A stretch of 64,000 nt of DNA from Synergistaceae bacterium (lineage in GTDB: Bacteria; Synergistota; Synergistia; Synergistales; Aminobacteriaceae): positions 19,304 to 83,303 of the forward strand of contig WRHH01000006.1 of NCBI GenBank assembly GCA_009783355.1, given 5' to 3'. Under the pieces are notes generated by a model, which saw only the letters and a list, made by a program, of their open reading frames with translations, was not told the DNA's origin and ran no database searches. Positions 28,850 through 38,352 of this stretch are shown here, piece after piece. Position numbers and translations under genes: made by a program. Numbering within the stretch: position 1 is the stretch's first letter; each line of letters begins with the position of its first letter.

Positions 28850-29414
28850 AGGCAAGGTCTTTGTGTTCGGGGACGATGTCAATACCGACTATATCATATC
28901 GTCGAGGCGAAAACGGGATACGCTGGATCTCGGAGTGCTCAAACAATATATCATGGAGGACATTCGCCCCGGGTTTTTCAGCGAGTTGGACGGAGTTACC
29001 ATCATAGCGGCGGGGGAAAACTTCGGCTGCGGCTCGGCTATGGAGGTTGCAGCGCAGGTAATGTTCGCAAATAACATACCGGTCATTCTGGCAAAATCTT
29101 TTGCGCGCAGTTATTTTCGTAACTGCGTGAACAACGGCGTGTTGCCAGTTGAGATGGATACAGGAGATATTGCAGAAGGAGACAACCTTCAAATTGCAAT
29201 GGAGAAGGACGAAATTCTGGTGCGCAACCTGACCGCCGGGACTGTTATGCGGCGTCCTGGATTTGAGGGAGTGGTAATGGAGATTTTGGAATGCGGAGGC
29301 ATTGTTCCTTATGTGCGGAAACGACATGAGCTAAAACTGGACGAAGCCGACCGCACGGCTGCAGTTGACAACGTTCGTTATACATATGATGGAGTGTTTT
29401 CACGGCTGCTGTAA
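28836..29414 (+). CDS. Aconitase/LeuD-family dehydratase, small (swivel) subunit with altered substrate motif
   Basis: 192-residue swivel domain that closes over the large subunit. The start VFVFGDDVNTDYIISSR matches the family. The key loop reads GENFGCGSAMEVAAQVM (residues 60-76), whereas LeuD, aconitase and homoaconitase normally have GCGSSREHA: S67 is kept, but the following Ser is A68 and the substrate-carboxylate Arg is M69. The rest (ILAKSFARSYFRNCVNNGVLP) is conserved. The protein is longer than most LeuD by a C-terminal tail of about 25 residues. AAAGGAGG sits at good spacing. It is a true partner of the large subunit, but the substrate probably differs from isopropylmalate. Confidence 0.82.
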   Translation: MTQYEGKVFVFGDDVNTDYIISSRRKRDTLDLGVLKQYIMEDIRPGFFSELDGVTIIAAGENFGCGSAMEVAAQVMFANNIPVILAKSFARSYFRNCVNNGVLPVEMDTGDIAEGDNLQIAMEKDEILVRNLTAGTVMRRPGFEGVVMEILECGGIVPYVRKRHELKLDEADRTAAVDNVRYTYDGVFSRLL

Positions 29415-29509
29415 GGCCTCATGAATAAAGAATAATTTTATTTACAGCAAACGGCGCTGTTTTTGTATTGCTTAATCAGTGTCTTTCGCAGAAAGGTATG
29501 GTTTTATAA

Positions 29510-31414
29510 ATGGAAAAGGTGAGCCGGACCTCATTACGTAAGTCCTACGACGGCCGGACAAATAAATTAATAGTTGCCTTATCGGTGATTTGGATGTCGT
29601 TTCATGTTGTAATAGCGGCTCAGTTCATCTTTCTGGCGCCTCAAAGGATAAGGATAATCCATTTGGGTTTTGCCATCGTGATGTTGCTGCTGCTCACGCC
29701 CATAGCGCGCAGAGACAGCCTTAAAAAACTCAGAATTTTTGATATCATTCTGGCGGCGACAGCCGCATGTGTTTTCATTGCTGTCTATGTACGCTACGGT
29801 GCACTCATAAAAATGGGCGGGCGTAGTCAACCTGTTGATATTTACCTTGGAGTCGCGGCTATTCTGCTGCTTTACGAGGTAGCGCGCAGAGTAATTAGCC
29901 CGGGATTGATATTTCTTTCGCTGCTGGCGATGCTCTACGTTTTCTTGGGAAACAATTTATCCGGTAGATTAGCGCATCCGGGGTTTTCCCTATCGAGAGT
30001 AGTCTCGCATCTTTTTCTTGGAGGCGAGGGCGTTTTTGGTTTTGCACTTGGCGTGTCGGCTGAGATCATAGTGATCTTCGTGTTGTTCGGCGCCATATTG
30101 CAGGAAGTTGGAATTGCCGACTACTTCAATGACCTTGCAAACGCCTTGACGGGCAAACAGAGGGGCGGCCCGGCCAAGGTGGCGGTCGTATCCAGCAGCC
30201 TGATGGGCATGGTGAGCGGCGAGACCTCGGCTAACGTCGCAACCACTGGAGCATTTACCATTCCGCTGATGAAAAAGACCGGTTACTCTGCAAACTTTGC
30301 TGGAGCGGTGGAATGCGCAGCTTCTGCAGGAGGGCAAATCCTGCCGCCTGTCATGGGCGCAACCGCATTTATGCTGGCTGATACCATCGGCATCCCATAC
30401 ATCAAACTGGCCATTGCGGCAGTTCTCCCTGCCATCCTCTACTACGTAAGCGTTTTTTCAATAGTACATTTCCGCGCGGTCAGGCTGGATTTGAAGGGTA
30501 GCGGCGACGACATGAAAACAGACTGGATAGGGCTGTTGAAACGCTCCTATCTTGTGTTGCCGCTCGCAGGAATCGTAGTCCTGCTGTGCAGTAACTATAC
30601 CCCGACCTTTTCCGCTTTTTGGGGCGGCATTGTGGTTGCTATGATAATATCCTTCTTCAGCAAGAAAACACGTATCACCCCGATGCGATTAATTAAAGTA
30701 TTTACGGTAGCGGCAAAAACAGTCATGTCGCTGAGCGCTGCTACTGCAGTGGTTGGGCTTATTGTAGGCGTGTTTTCCCTAACCGGCGTCTCAATGACCA
30801 TAGCTCGAATGATATTTGCCATCTCAGGCAACATCACGTTATTGATACTGTTTTTGACCATGATTGTAACCATAATCCTTGGCATGGGGCTGCCTACATC
30901 AGCAGCCTACGTGCTGGCAAGCATCAGTGCGGTTCCTGCGCTCGACATGGCTGGCATTGATGTGTTACCGGCTCATCTATTCGTATTTTACTATGGTTGC
31001 ATGTCAACCATCACGCCGCCCGTCGCGACAGGCGCTTATGCCGCTGCGGGACTCTCGGGAGGAAACCCGAATTCAATTGGATTTATCTCCGTTCGGCTGG
31101 CCATGGCTGGTTTTATCGTGCCCTTTGTATTTATTTACCAGCCTGACTTGCTGATCGGAGAGAATGTCAACCTGGCTCTTACAGTATTCACTTTTTTAGT
31201 GACCTTTGTGGGCGTTATATATCTCAGCGCCGCATGTGAGGGCGTATTCTTCGAAAAAGTGGGCACTGTGAAGCGACTCCTTTATTTGGCGGTCGCGCTG
31301 GGTATGGTATGGCCGGATACACTTGTCTCGGCGGTCACCATTATATTTGTAATTAGCATTTTTGTAGTGGATTTACTGCAGTACCGAAAAAAATTTATCT
31401 TAAGGAGGACGTAA
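29510..31414 (+). CDS. TRAP transporter permease, fused small and large membrane subunits
   Basis: 634 aa with about 16-18 membrane segments: a four-helix DctQ-like part (to about residue 180) fused to a DctM-like part. Conserved loops include SSLMGMVSGETSANVATTGA and CAASAGGQILPPVMGATAFM in the first half and ILGMGLPTSAAYVLA and YYGCMSTITPPVATGAYAAA in the second. It imports a solute using a sodium or proton gradient together with the TAXI receptor encoded 3 nt downstream. GAAAGG lies about 14 nt before the ATG. The 95 bp before it hold only a weak CAGC..GCTG hairpin with T's, possibly a partial terminator inside the operon. Confidence 0.92.
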   Translation: MEKVSRTSLRKSYDGRTNKLIVALSVIWMSFHVVIAAQFIFLAPQRIRIIHLGFAIVMLLLLTPIARRDSLKKLRIFDIILAATAACVFIAVYVRYGALIKMGGRSQPVDIYLGVAAILLLYEVARRVISPGLIFLSLLAMLYVFLGNNLSGRLAHPGFSLSRVVSHLFLGGEGVFGFALGVSAEIIVIFVLFGAILQEVGIADYFNDLANALTGKQRGGPAKVAVVSSSLMGMVSGETSANVATTGAFTIPLMKKTGYSANFAGAVECAASAGGQILPPVMGATAFMLADTIGIPYIKLAIAAVLPAILYYVSVFSIVHFRAVRLDLKGSGDDMKTDWIGLLKRSYLVLPLAGIVVLLCSNYTPTFSAFWGGIVVAMIISFFSKKTRITPMRLIKVFTVAAKTVMSLSAATAVVGLIVGVFSLTGVSMTIARMIFAISGNITLLILFLTMIVTIILGMGLPTSAAYVLASISAVPALDMAGIDVLPAHLFVFYYGCMSTITPPVATGAYAAAGLSGGNPNSIGFISVRLAMAGFIVPFVFIYQPDLLIGENVNLALTVFTFLVTFVGVIYLSAACEGVFFEKVGTVKRLLYLAVALGMVWPDTLVSAVTIIFVISIFVVDLLQYRKKFILRRT

Positions 31415-31417
31415 TGA

Positions 31418-32374
31418 ATGAAAAAACTGATAGTAACGATTTTGGCGCTTAGCATAGCACTAACGGCAGCAGGAGGCATTGCTGCCGCAGCGGTTAATTT
31501 GAGCATTGGAACAGCAAGCTTGGGCGGAAACTTTTTTACGATGGGCGCAGTTATTGCTGAAACCATCACCAACAAAACCGAATACCAAGCCACTGCGCAA
31601 GCTACAGGCGGCAGCGCCGTCAACGTGGACTTGGTGCATAACGGGGAAGTGGATATGGCCATATGCCAGGCTTCCGCAGTATCGGTGGCAGTCCGCGGCT
31701 TGGAGCAGTTCGCGGGCTCTCCCATAACAGATGTCAGGACATTGGTCAACTGGAATGCGACCCCCATTCATATAATGGCGCGGCGCTCCATTGGCGCAGC
31801 TAACATCACTGAATTAGTAAGCAGCAGTATCGAATGTATAACCCCCGGCGATGGTATTGAAATAACCACCAAGATGATCTTTAAGGCCGTCGGAATGTCG
31901 TTTGATGATGCAAAAATTGAGCATTCGGGCAACCGTGTTCAGTCGGCTTCACGTTTCAAAACAAGCGGAGTTGACGCCATTTTCGATGGAACAGGGATTG
32001 GCGCCGCGTGGATAACCGATATCATCGGAGACGGTTCAGTCTTTGAACTGCTTTCGTTGACAGACGATCAGATTGAAAAGATTATCGCAGGGGCGCCTGA
32101 AATGACGAAAATGGTCATTCCGGCAGGGACATACAAGGGGCAGGACAAAGATGTGGTTACCGTTGGCAATTGGACGTCTCTTATTTCGCATGAAAAGATG
32201 AGCGAAGAAGTTGCCTACAATATTACCAAGAGCATCATCGAAAACAAGGAAGATCTGGTTAAGGGGCATAATTTCTTCAGGGACCTTCTGCCGCAGAATA
32301 TAATTGACGCTTGCGACGCCCCTCTTCATCCAGGTGCAGAGAAGTATTACAAGGAAATTGGGATATTAAAATAA
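31418..32374 (+). CDS. TAXI-family TRAP solute-binding protein
   Basis: 318-residue periplasmic receptor. It has a signal peptide (MKKLIVTILALSIALTAAGG..AAA), then the TAXI start LSIGTASLGGNFFTMGAVIA, the TATGGS motif variant ATGGSAVNVDLV, and ICQASAV. Such receptors bind glutamate, other amino acids or small acids for the fused permease. GGAGG at 31404-31408 precedes the start. The gene order supports one catabolic unit that imports a compound and breaks it down with the upstream dehydratases and aminotransferase. Confidence 0.92.
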   Translation: MKKLIVTILALSIALTAAGGIAAAAVNLSIGTASLGGNFFTMGAVIAETITNKTEYQATAQATGGSAVNVDLVHNGEVDMAICQASAVSVAVRGLEQFAGSPITDVRTLVNWNATPIHIMARRSIGAANITELVSSSIECITPGDGIEITTKMIFKAVGMSFDDAKIEHSGNRVQSASRFKTSGVDAIFDGTGIGAAWITDIIGDGSVFELLSLTDDQIEKIIAGAPEMTKMVIPAGTYKGQDKDVVTVGNWTSLISHEKMSEEVAYNITKSIIENKEDLVKGHNFFRDLLPQNIIDACDAPLHPGAEKYYKEIGILK

Positions 32375-32404
32375 TAGCTTCACAATATAAAAGGAGAGAA
32401 TAAA

Positions 32405-35236
32405 ATGCGAAAAATTCAAATGAGAAGCATTGGAATTTTGGTTCTTATGTTGCTTGTCTGCGGAACGGCCTACGCTTTCCCGCTTGATCCAAACCCAAGC
32501 ACAATACCAAACAACCCTGCTGCAGAGGGCGGTTTTCCGGGCGACTGGACAAACACGCTCCGTGGTTACGGATCAATCAACGCAATACGTGTAACGAGCT
32601 TTATGGACTGGGAGTTCAAGACTCAGGGCGGCGGACCAGGAGGCCCAACCGACCTTGATATCTGGTACACTCCAAGTTTCACCACGGATAAAGTTTCACA
32701 GGACAGAAGCTCTTGGGCGCGCTTAGTGGCGTATCCCACTCAAACCGTTAATGAGATCTATGGAAAGTCCATATTCACCTCGCACAAAGAAATGATCGAT
32801 TTTATCGAGTCATTGCCGAAAGACTACATGACAGTCGAGTATCTGGGCGAGATCCCGAGAGGCTTCCCTTGGCCGTTCGTTATTTTCTCGAAGGAGCCCA
32901 AGCCGCATACCCCGGAGCAGCTGGCCAAATCCGGCAAGCCGTTGGTATGGGTTCAGGGACTAATTCACGGAGGCGAATGGAGCGCCGGCGAGAGCCCTCT
33001 TGCCACGGCTTACGATCTGGCTTACGAGCGCCCAAATGCGATACTCAAGGACGGTCCTAACGCCGGAAAGCCGCTGCTTGACCTCATCAACGTCATAATC
33101 CTGCCGCGCATATGCGCAGACGGCGCAAAGGCGCCTAGGAGAGAGACCAACGATCTGGTAGCGTTGCAGTGGACGCCGACGCCTGAGCTCAGGGACTTGA
33201 ACCGCGACAACATGCTGTTTGACCTGCCGGTGAGCCGCGTCGTGCGCAAACTGAACGTGGCCTACCAGCCTCACATAAGCGTGAACCTTCATGAGCGCGG
33301 CAACTCCACATTCACCACCAACGTGGAAAACACTTTCGGCATGAGGATAGACAACGACGCCCACGATATAGGCGCCTCTGCGGCAAACCATCTCGTGCTC
33401 CCGAGGGACTTTCTGAGCCTGTACTACAACTACATAGTGCCGGATCTTCAAGCTTTCGCCCCCAAATACAGCATACATTTTGGAATGTATCGCGAGGGGA
33501 CGGACACTTACGGTCATGGAATAAATACAAACTTCGCCGCAGGCGGGATTTACGCGGACGCCGATTACAGGAGCAGCTTCATAAACAGTAAAGCTTGGGA
33601 CCCGGATGCGCCGTATTTCCTTATCTCTGAAGCGGCGTTCAATACGCGAAACGCCCGCAATCACAACGCCATGGCCGGCTGCATCAGCCTGTTGTTCGAG
33701 AATAAGTCAGGCCCCACCAATGTCGGCAACCGCGGTATGTGGGAACGGCGAGTGGCTACCGGCTACCTCTGCACGCTTTCCGCTATGATAACTGCGGCAA
33801 ACAGGCCGGAATTTATCGGGACGCTCAATCAGATGAGGAAGGACTGGGTAGAAAAAGGAAAGAAAGTAACCTCGGACGACATGATACCGATTCACTCAAT
33901 CCCGCCAAAGCCCACCTACGTCGACAGGGAGTGGAACGTAATAGACGTCGACAGAAATTACACAGTCCAAGGATTCAGCGCGGCAAATCCCGTAGAGGAC
34001 CTTAATAACATCGTGCGTTACGACTGGACGAAGTCCCTTAAGAAAAATCCGAATGGTACGGGCTCAATTCTTAGCGGCGACTACGACCCCGTCAAGGACA
34101 ACTCCGGCTCCCGCGACAGACAGCCGTTTAAACTTGAGCTGGTGTGGCAGGGCTTCGCTATCAAGGAGCGCATCCGTCCTTACGCATACATCTTCGACGG
34201 GCCTTACGCCAACGAACTTGCGACGCGCATGCTGCTTTCCGGCATCAATGTGAAGCGCCTTGCCAGCGACGTGACCATTGACGTTGAGGGTTGGCACTAT
34301 AATGCCCGCACAGTCTTTAACTCCTCAAACGACGATAGAGGCGTTGGACCCTATGTTGATCTAGCAAACAGCGGATCGAACGGCTGGCTGAACCGGGATG
34401 TCACCATCTTCAATATACCGAACCGAACGTTCAAGAAAGACAACGCATACGTAGTCTATCTGGGACAGCTCCGTGTCCACGTTATTCCGATGTACATGGA
34501 GCCGGACTTCCCATGGAACGCCGCGTCCTGTATTTTCCTGCCCTACATGAGCGTGGCGCTGGGAGGCGCCTCTACGCGTTCGTTGTCGCCCGCGCTTGTC
34601 GGAGTCGAAATGCCGGCCTACCGCTACCTCAAGGAAGTGGATCTCCCGACATACGACGTGGATCATTTCCTTCCTCTAATCAACAGAGGAGCGGTGCCGC
34701 GTTTCTTCAGCTACCACACTCAGGATAGCCTCAAGAACATAGCAAACGGGCTTGGGCTAAATCCTTCCCAGACAATCAAGGTGTTCGATTACGATATTCA
34801 GGTGCACACGAGAACGGACGCGCTTCAGAGCGGCAAGTTCGATATGACGCTTCCCACAAGCGAAAATACGAGCAGTTACTTGATCCAAAAGAAGGATGGA
34901 AGTTATGTGCCTCTCGTTCCGCACTCAATGACATTGGATTCGAACGTGGCGACAATCAGCGTGGCGGATCATGGCCGTGTTCCATGGACAGTAGATGTCG
35001 ACAGCTCAGGTCGCCCTGTAATCGGCGACGGCAGCTACCGTACAGTTCCGAAAGCGTTGCCGGCGAATGACGACCTATACGGTTTCCGCATAATCGAAGT
35101 TCAGGGCGATGACGACGATGATGACGGCTGCAAACATAGCTTCAGGGAGTGGTGGGAAGAATATGGCTGTAACGCAGGAATACCTTTACTCGCCGTTCTG
35201 GCGCTGGCAGGATTCATGCTTCGTAGAAAGTTTTAA
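32405..35236 (+). CDS. Secreted M14-type zinc carboxypeptidase with Synerg-CTERM sorting signal
   Basis: 943 aa. After a signal peptide (cleavage near residue 24, AYA) there is an M14 metallopeptidase domain: zinc ligands H188 and E191 in LIHGGEWSAGE and H296 in ISVNLHERGN. A beta-rich region follows. The C-terminus has a run of Asp, then GCKHSFREWWEEYGCNAG, a hydrophobic stretch and RRKF, the Synerg-CTERM arrangement for surface anchoring. It would cleave peptides at the cell surface and may feed the TRAP system encoded just upstream. GGAGAG precedes the ATG. It is much longer than digestive carboxypeptidases. The exact specificity is unknown. Confidence 0.88.
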   Translation: MRKIQMRSIGILVLMLLVCGTAYAFPLDPNPSTIPNNPAAEGGFPGDWTNTLRGYGSINAIRVTSFMDWEFKTQGGGPGGPTDLDIWYTPSFTTDKVSQDRSSWARLVAYPTQTVNEIYGKSIFTSHKEMIDFIESLPKDYMTVEYLGEIPRGFPWPFVIFSKEPKPHTPEQLAKSGKPLVWVQGLIHGGEWSAGESPLATAYDLAYERPNAILKDGPNAGKPLLDLINVIILPRICADGAKAPRRETNDLVALQWTPTPELRDLNRDNMLFDLPVSRVVRKLNVAYQPHISVNLHERGNSTFTTNVENTFGMRIDNDAHDIGASAANHLVLPRDFLSLYYNYIVPDLQAFAPKYSIHFGMYREGTDTYGHGINTNFAAGGIYADADYRSSFINSKAWDPDAPYFLISEAAFNTRNARNHNAMAGCISLLFENKSGPTNVGNRGMWERRVATGYLCTLSAMITAANRPEFIGTLNQMRKDWVEKGKKVTSDDMIPIHSIPPKPTYVDREWNVIDVDRNYTVQGFSAANPVEDLNNIVRYDWTKSLKKNPNGTGSILSGDYDPVKDNSGSRDRQPFKLELVWQGFAIKERIRPYAYIFDGPYANELATRMLLSGINVKRLASDVTIDVEGWHYNARTVFNSSNDDRGVGPYVDLANSGSNGWLNRDVTIFNIPNRTFKKDNAYVVYLGQLRVHVIPMYMEPDFPWNAASCIFLPYMSVALGGASTRSLSPALVGVEMPAYRYLKEVDLPTYDVDHFLPLINRGAVPRFFSYHTQDSLKNIANGLGLNPSQTIKVFDYDIQVHTRTDALQSGKFDMTLPTSENTSSYLIQKKDGSYVPLVPHSMTLDSNVATISVADHGRVPWTVDVDSSGRPVIGDGSYRTVPKALPANDDLYGFRIIEVQGDDDDDDGCKHSFREWWEEYGCNAGIPLLAVLALAGFMLRRKF

Positions 35237-35272
35237 AGTCTATAATCAGGTATATTTTTTGGCTGCACGCCA

Positions 35273-35312
35273 AACAAAGAGAGCCGGGCCGTAGCGCCCG
35301 GCTCTCTTTGTT
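35273..35312 (+). terminator. Strong intrinsic terminator of the 25.3-35.2 kb operon
   Basis: A 17-bp perfect stem (35273-35289 with 35296-35312) with a 6-nt loop, GC-rich at the top and AACAAAGAG/CTCTTTGTT at the base. Confidence 0.93.
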
Positions 35313-35352
35313 CAAAATAATGTAAAAATAGCCTTATCCATATAATTTCATT

Positions 35353-35381
35353 TTGGTACAGCCCCGCTTATCTAACATAAT
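35353..35381 (+). promoter_or_regulatory. Candidate promoter of ppdK
   Basis: TTGGTA at 35353-35358, 17 bp, CATAAT at 35376-35381. It is about 115 nt before the start codon, so a leader of about 105 nt would be expected. Confidence 0.4.
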
Positions 35382-35494
35382 TGTAAAATCAGCCGAATAA
35401 TAACTGAATTAATAAACCAATCCGAAAAAAATGAGATAGAATATACAATCTGTGAATATTTAAAATTTAATGTTATTAAATGGAGGTAACAATC

Positions 35495-38149
35495 ATGGCA
35501 GAGAATACAGTAAAGTACATCTACAGCCTGAGAGAGGGAAGCGGAGATCAAAAATCCCTGCTGGGCGGGAAAGGAGCAAATCTGGCGCAGATGGTCCGGA
35601 GCGGGCTGCCTGTTCCACCTGGTTTTATTATCACCACCGAAGTTTGTTTGAAATATCTCAAGGATCCGAAGATAATGGATGAAATCTGGAGCGGTGTACA
35701 GAGCTCGTTAAAAGATCTTGAGAAAGAAACAGGGAAAGTCTTCAACGATAATGTAAACCCGCTGCTTGTGTCCGTTCGTTCCGGCGCTCCGGTATCAATG
35801 CCCGGTATGATGGAAACTATTCTCAACCTTGGCCTTAACGATGATACCGTGAAAGGGCTAACTGCCGCGTCAGGCAACGAACGCTTTGCTTTTGACAGTT
35901 ACCGCCGTTTTATTCAGATGTTCAGCAGCGTTGTCGATGATGTCGACTCAAATAAATTTGAGCATGTGCTTGTAAAAGTCAAGAGTAAGCTTGGAGTTAA
36001 GTTTGACAATGAAATAAATGCTGAAGAGCTGAAAAATGTAGTCGCCGAATTCAAGAAAATCTATAAGGATTCGACCGGCAACGATTTCCCCGTTGACCCG
36101 TGGGTGCAGCTCCGCAAAGCAATAGAAGCGGTGTTCAAGAGCTGGAACATCCCGCGCGCGATAACGTACAGAAAAATAAACAAAATCTCGGATGACCTCG
36201 GCACAGCGGTCAACGTAATATCAATGATATTCGGCAACCTTGGCGACGACTGCGGAACGGGCGTGTGTTTCACGCGCAACCCGTCGGACGGCGAGAACAA
36301 ACTCTACGGCGAGTTCTTGATAAACGCGCAGGGAGAGGACGTCGTGGCGGGGATACGGACCCCAGTGCCGATAAGCGAACTTGAAGGCAAGATGCCTGAG
36401 ATATATAAGGAGCTCTGCAAACTAACAAATCAGCTTGAAGTTTCCTATAAGGAAATGCAGGATATTGAGTTTACCATAGAACGCAGTAAACTCTACCTTC
36501 TCCAGACCCGTACCGGCAAACGCACAGCTTCCGCTGCGGTTAAAATAGCCATGGACATGTACAAAGAAGGACTGATTGATAAAGAAACGGCAGTGAAACG
36601 AGTTTCTCCCGATCAAGTTGAACAGCTGCTTCACAGGCAGGTGGATAAAAAAGCGCCTCAGGACGTAATAGCTGCTGGACTTCCGGCCTCGCCCGGGGCG
36701 GGAGTCGGCGAGCTTGTATTTAACGCGGATGAAGCAGAAGAGTGTGCAAAACATGGAAAATCAGTAATTCTGGCAAGGCCGGAAACGTGCCCCGACGACA
36801 TTCACGGACTCTTTGCGGCGTCGGCGGTGGTTACGAGCCGCGGAGGAATGACAAGCCACGCAGCGGTTGTCGCGCGCGGCATGGGAAAACCCGCAGTCTG
36901 CGGATGCGAAGAGATGACGATAAACCTTGAGAACGAAACATTGACTTCACGCGGGCGTACGTTCGTAAAAGGCGACACTGTGACTGTTGACGGAACGACG
37001 GGCAGGATACTTGCCGGGCAAGTGCCGCTTATTGAGGCGACGTTCACCGACGACTTCAAGCAAATCCTCGCATGGTCGGATGAATTCGCAAAACTTGAGG
37101 TGTGGGCAAATGCCGATACGCCTGAAGACGCAAATCGCGCGCGCGAGTTTGGGGCTAAAGGGATAGGGCTCTGCCGGACGGAACATATGTTCATGGAGTC
37201 GGACAGGCTTCCAGTAATGCAGGAACTCATTGTTGCGGATAACCTCGAAGGCCGCCTTGCCGCTTTGGCTAAATTAAAGATAATGCAGATTAAGGACTTT
37301 TTGGGAATATTCAAAGCTATGGACGGATTCCCTGTCATCGTGCGCCTGCTTGACCCGCCGCTTCACGAATTCCTTCCAAAGGAACCGACAATCATGGAGC
37401 AGCTTGAAGAGCTTGCCAAACAAGGCAAAGCCGATTCCAAGGAAGCTGTAGTTTTAAATAAGACGCTCGAAAAAATCCATCATCTGCATGAATCCAATCC
37501 GATGCTCGGATTCCGCGGCTGCCGACTTGGAATGCTCTATCCTGAAATCTACGAGATGCAGATTTACGCAATTTTCGAGGCGGTAGCGGAGCTGAAACCA
37601 CAGGGGATTACGTTGCATCCCGAAGTAATGATCCCGCTTGTAGGCACAAAGGCTGAGATGAAATATTTCCGCGAGATGACCGATCGCATAGCCGAAGACG
37701 TGATGAGCAAGACGGGCATAAAATTTGATTACATGTGCGGGACGATGATCGAGGTGCCGCGCGCGGCAATTGTAGCTGACCAACTTGCCAAGTACGCGCA
37801 ATTCTTCAGCTTTGGGACTAACGACCTCACTCAGACCACATTCGGCTATTCAAGGGACGACGCGGAAGGCAAGTTCCTGTTCAACTACATCGACAAGGGA
37901 GTGTTCAAGGAAAATCCATTCGCCGAACTTGACAGAGAAGGAGTTGGCGGCCTGATGAGTATAGCCGTTGAAAAAGGCAGAGGAGTTAATCCGGAAATAT
38001 CAGTCGGAATATGCGGCGAGCATGGAGGAAACCCATCAAGCGTGGCTTTCTGCGGATCCATTTCGATGAACTACGTAAGCTGTTCGCCTTTCAGGGTTCC
38101 CGTGGCGAGGGTAGCCGCGGCGCACACGGCGCTGGGAGAGATGAAGTAA
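35495..38149 (+). CDS. ppdK: Pyruvate, phosphate dikinase
   Basis: Interconverts ATP, pyruvate and phosphate with AMP, PEP and pyrophosphate, and in anaerobes often runs glycolysis. About 884 aa, full length. The N-terminal ATP-grasp domain has LLGGKGANLAQMVRSGLPVP; the swivel phospho-His domain has GGMTSHAAVVARGMGKPAVC; the C-terminal TIM barrel has FGTNDLTQTTFGYSRDD and the late Cys in ISVGICGEHGG. GGAGG at 35482-35486 sits 8 nt before ATG 35495, which I prefer to the in-frame ATG at 35480. It is monocistronic. A heptamer array begins 4 nt after the stop. Confidence 0.97.
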   Translation: MAENTVKYIYSLREGSGDQKSLLGGKGANLAQMVRSGLPVPPGFIITTEVCLKYLKDPKIMDEIWSGVQSSLKDLEKETGKVFNDNVNPLLVSVRSGAPVSMPGMMETILNLGLNDDTVKGLTAASGNERFAFDSYRRFIQMFSSVVDDVDSNKFEHVLVKVKSKLGVKFDNEINAEELKNVVAEFKKIYKDSTGNDFPVDPWVQLRKAIEAVFKSWNIPRAITYRKINKISDDLGTAVNVISMIFGNLGDDCGTGVCFTRNPSDGENKLYGEFLINAQGEDVVAGIRTPVPISELEGKMPEIYKELCKLTNQLEVSYKEMQDIEFTIERSKLYLLQTRTGKRTASAAVKIAMDMYKEGLIDKETAVKRVSPDQVEQLLHRQVDKKAPQDVIAAGLPASPGAGVGELVFNADEAEECAKHGKSVILARPETCPDDIHGLFAASAVVTSRGGMTSHAAVVARGMGKPAVCGCEEMTINLENETLTSRGRTFVKGDTVTVDGTTGRILAGQVPLIEATFTDDFKQILAWSDEFAKLEVWANADTPEDANRAREFGAKGIGLCRTEHMFMESDRLPVMQELIVADNLEGRLAALAKLKIMQIKDFLGIFKAMDGFPVIVRLLDPPLHEFLPKEPTIMEQLEELAKQGKADSKEAVVLNKTLEKIHHLHESNPMLGFRGCRLGMLYPEIYEMQIYAIFEAVAELKPQGITLHPEVMIPLVGTKAEMKYFREMTDRIAEDVMSKTGIKFDYMCGTMIEVPRAAIVADQLAKYAQFFSFGTNDLTQTTFGYSRDDAEGKFLFNYIDKGVFKENPFAELDREGVGGLMSIAVEKGRGVNPEISVGICGEHGGNPSSVAFCGSISMNYVSCSPFRVPVARVAAAHTALGEMK

Positions 38150-38150
38150 A

Positions 38151-38206
38151 ACAGTGTGAAGTGTGGAGTGTGGAGTAAAAGGATAAAGACAAAAGATAAT
38201 GACAAA
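38151..38206. repeat. Heptamer array D (GTGTGAA, AAAGACA)
   Basis: CAGTGTGAAGTGTGGAGTG followed by AAAGACA and AAAGATA units. The opening AACAGTGTGAAGTGTG is shared, directly after the stop, with the SWIM gene at 63060, and a close relative occurs at 57120. Confidence 0.85.
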
Positions 38207-38271
38207 TGCACATGAACTAAAGTTTACACGATAAATGAAATTTAGATATTTAACGATAAAAGCAAAAATCA

Positions 38272-38312
38272 CAGGGGCGGTCAATAACGCGACGCCCCTG
38301 CTGTTTTTTTTG
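38272..38312. terminator. Intrinsic terminator after ppdK
   Basis: CAGGGGCG (38272-38279) pairs with CGCCCCTG (38293-38300) and is followed by CTG and an 8-T run. The stem sequence resembles the palindromic core of the dispersed repeat family. Confidence 0.85.
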
Positions 38313-38316
38313 TTTT

Positions 38317-38352
38317 CTAGTCCCTAATCCCTGTTTTTAAATCCCTGTTTTT
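38317..38352. repeat. Heptamer array E (TAATCCC units)
   Basis: Spaced TAATCCC/AATCCCTG units at the 3' end of the first ankyrin gene. They encode its last residues TGI and the stop. Confidence 0.75.

Noticed and set aside
27584..29414. leuCD of leucine biosynthesis
   Set aside because: leuA and leuB are absent, the neighbours are catabolic and a transporter, and the small-subunit substrate motif is altered.
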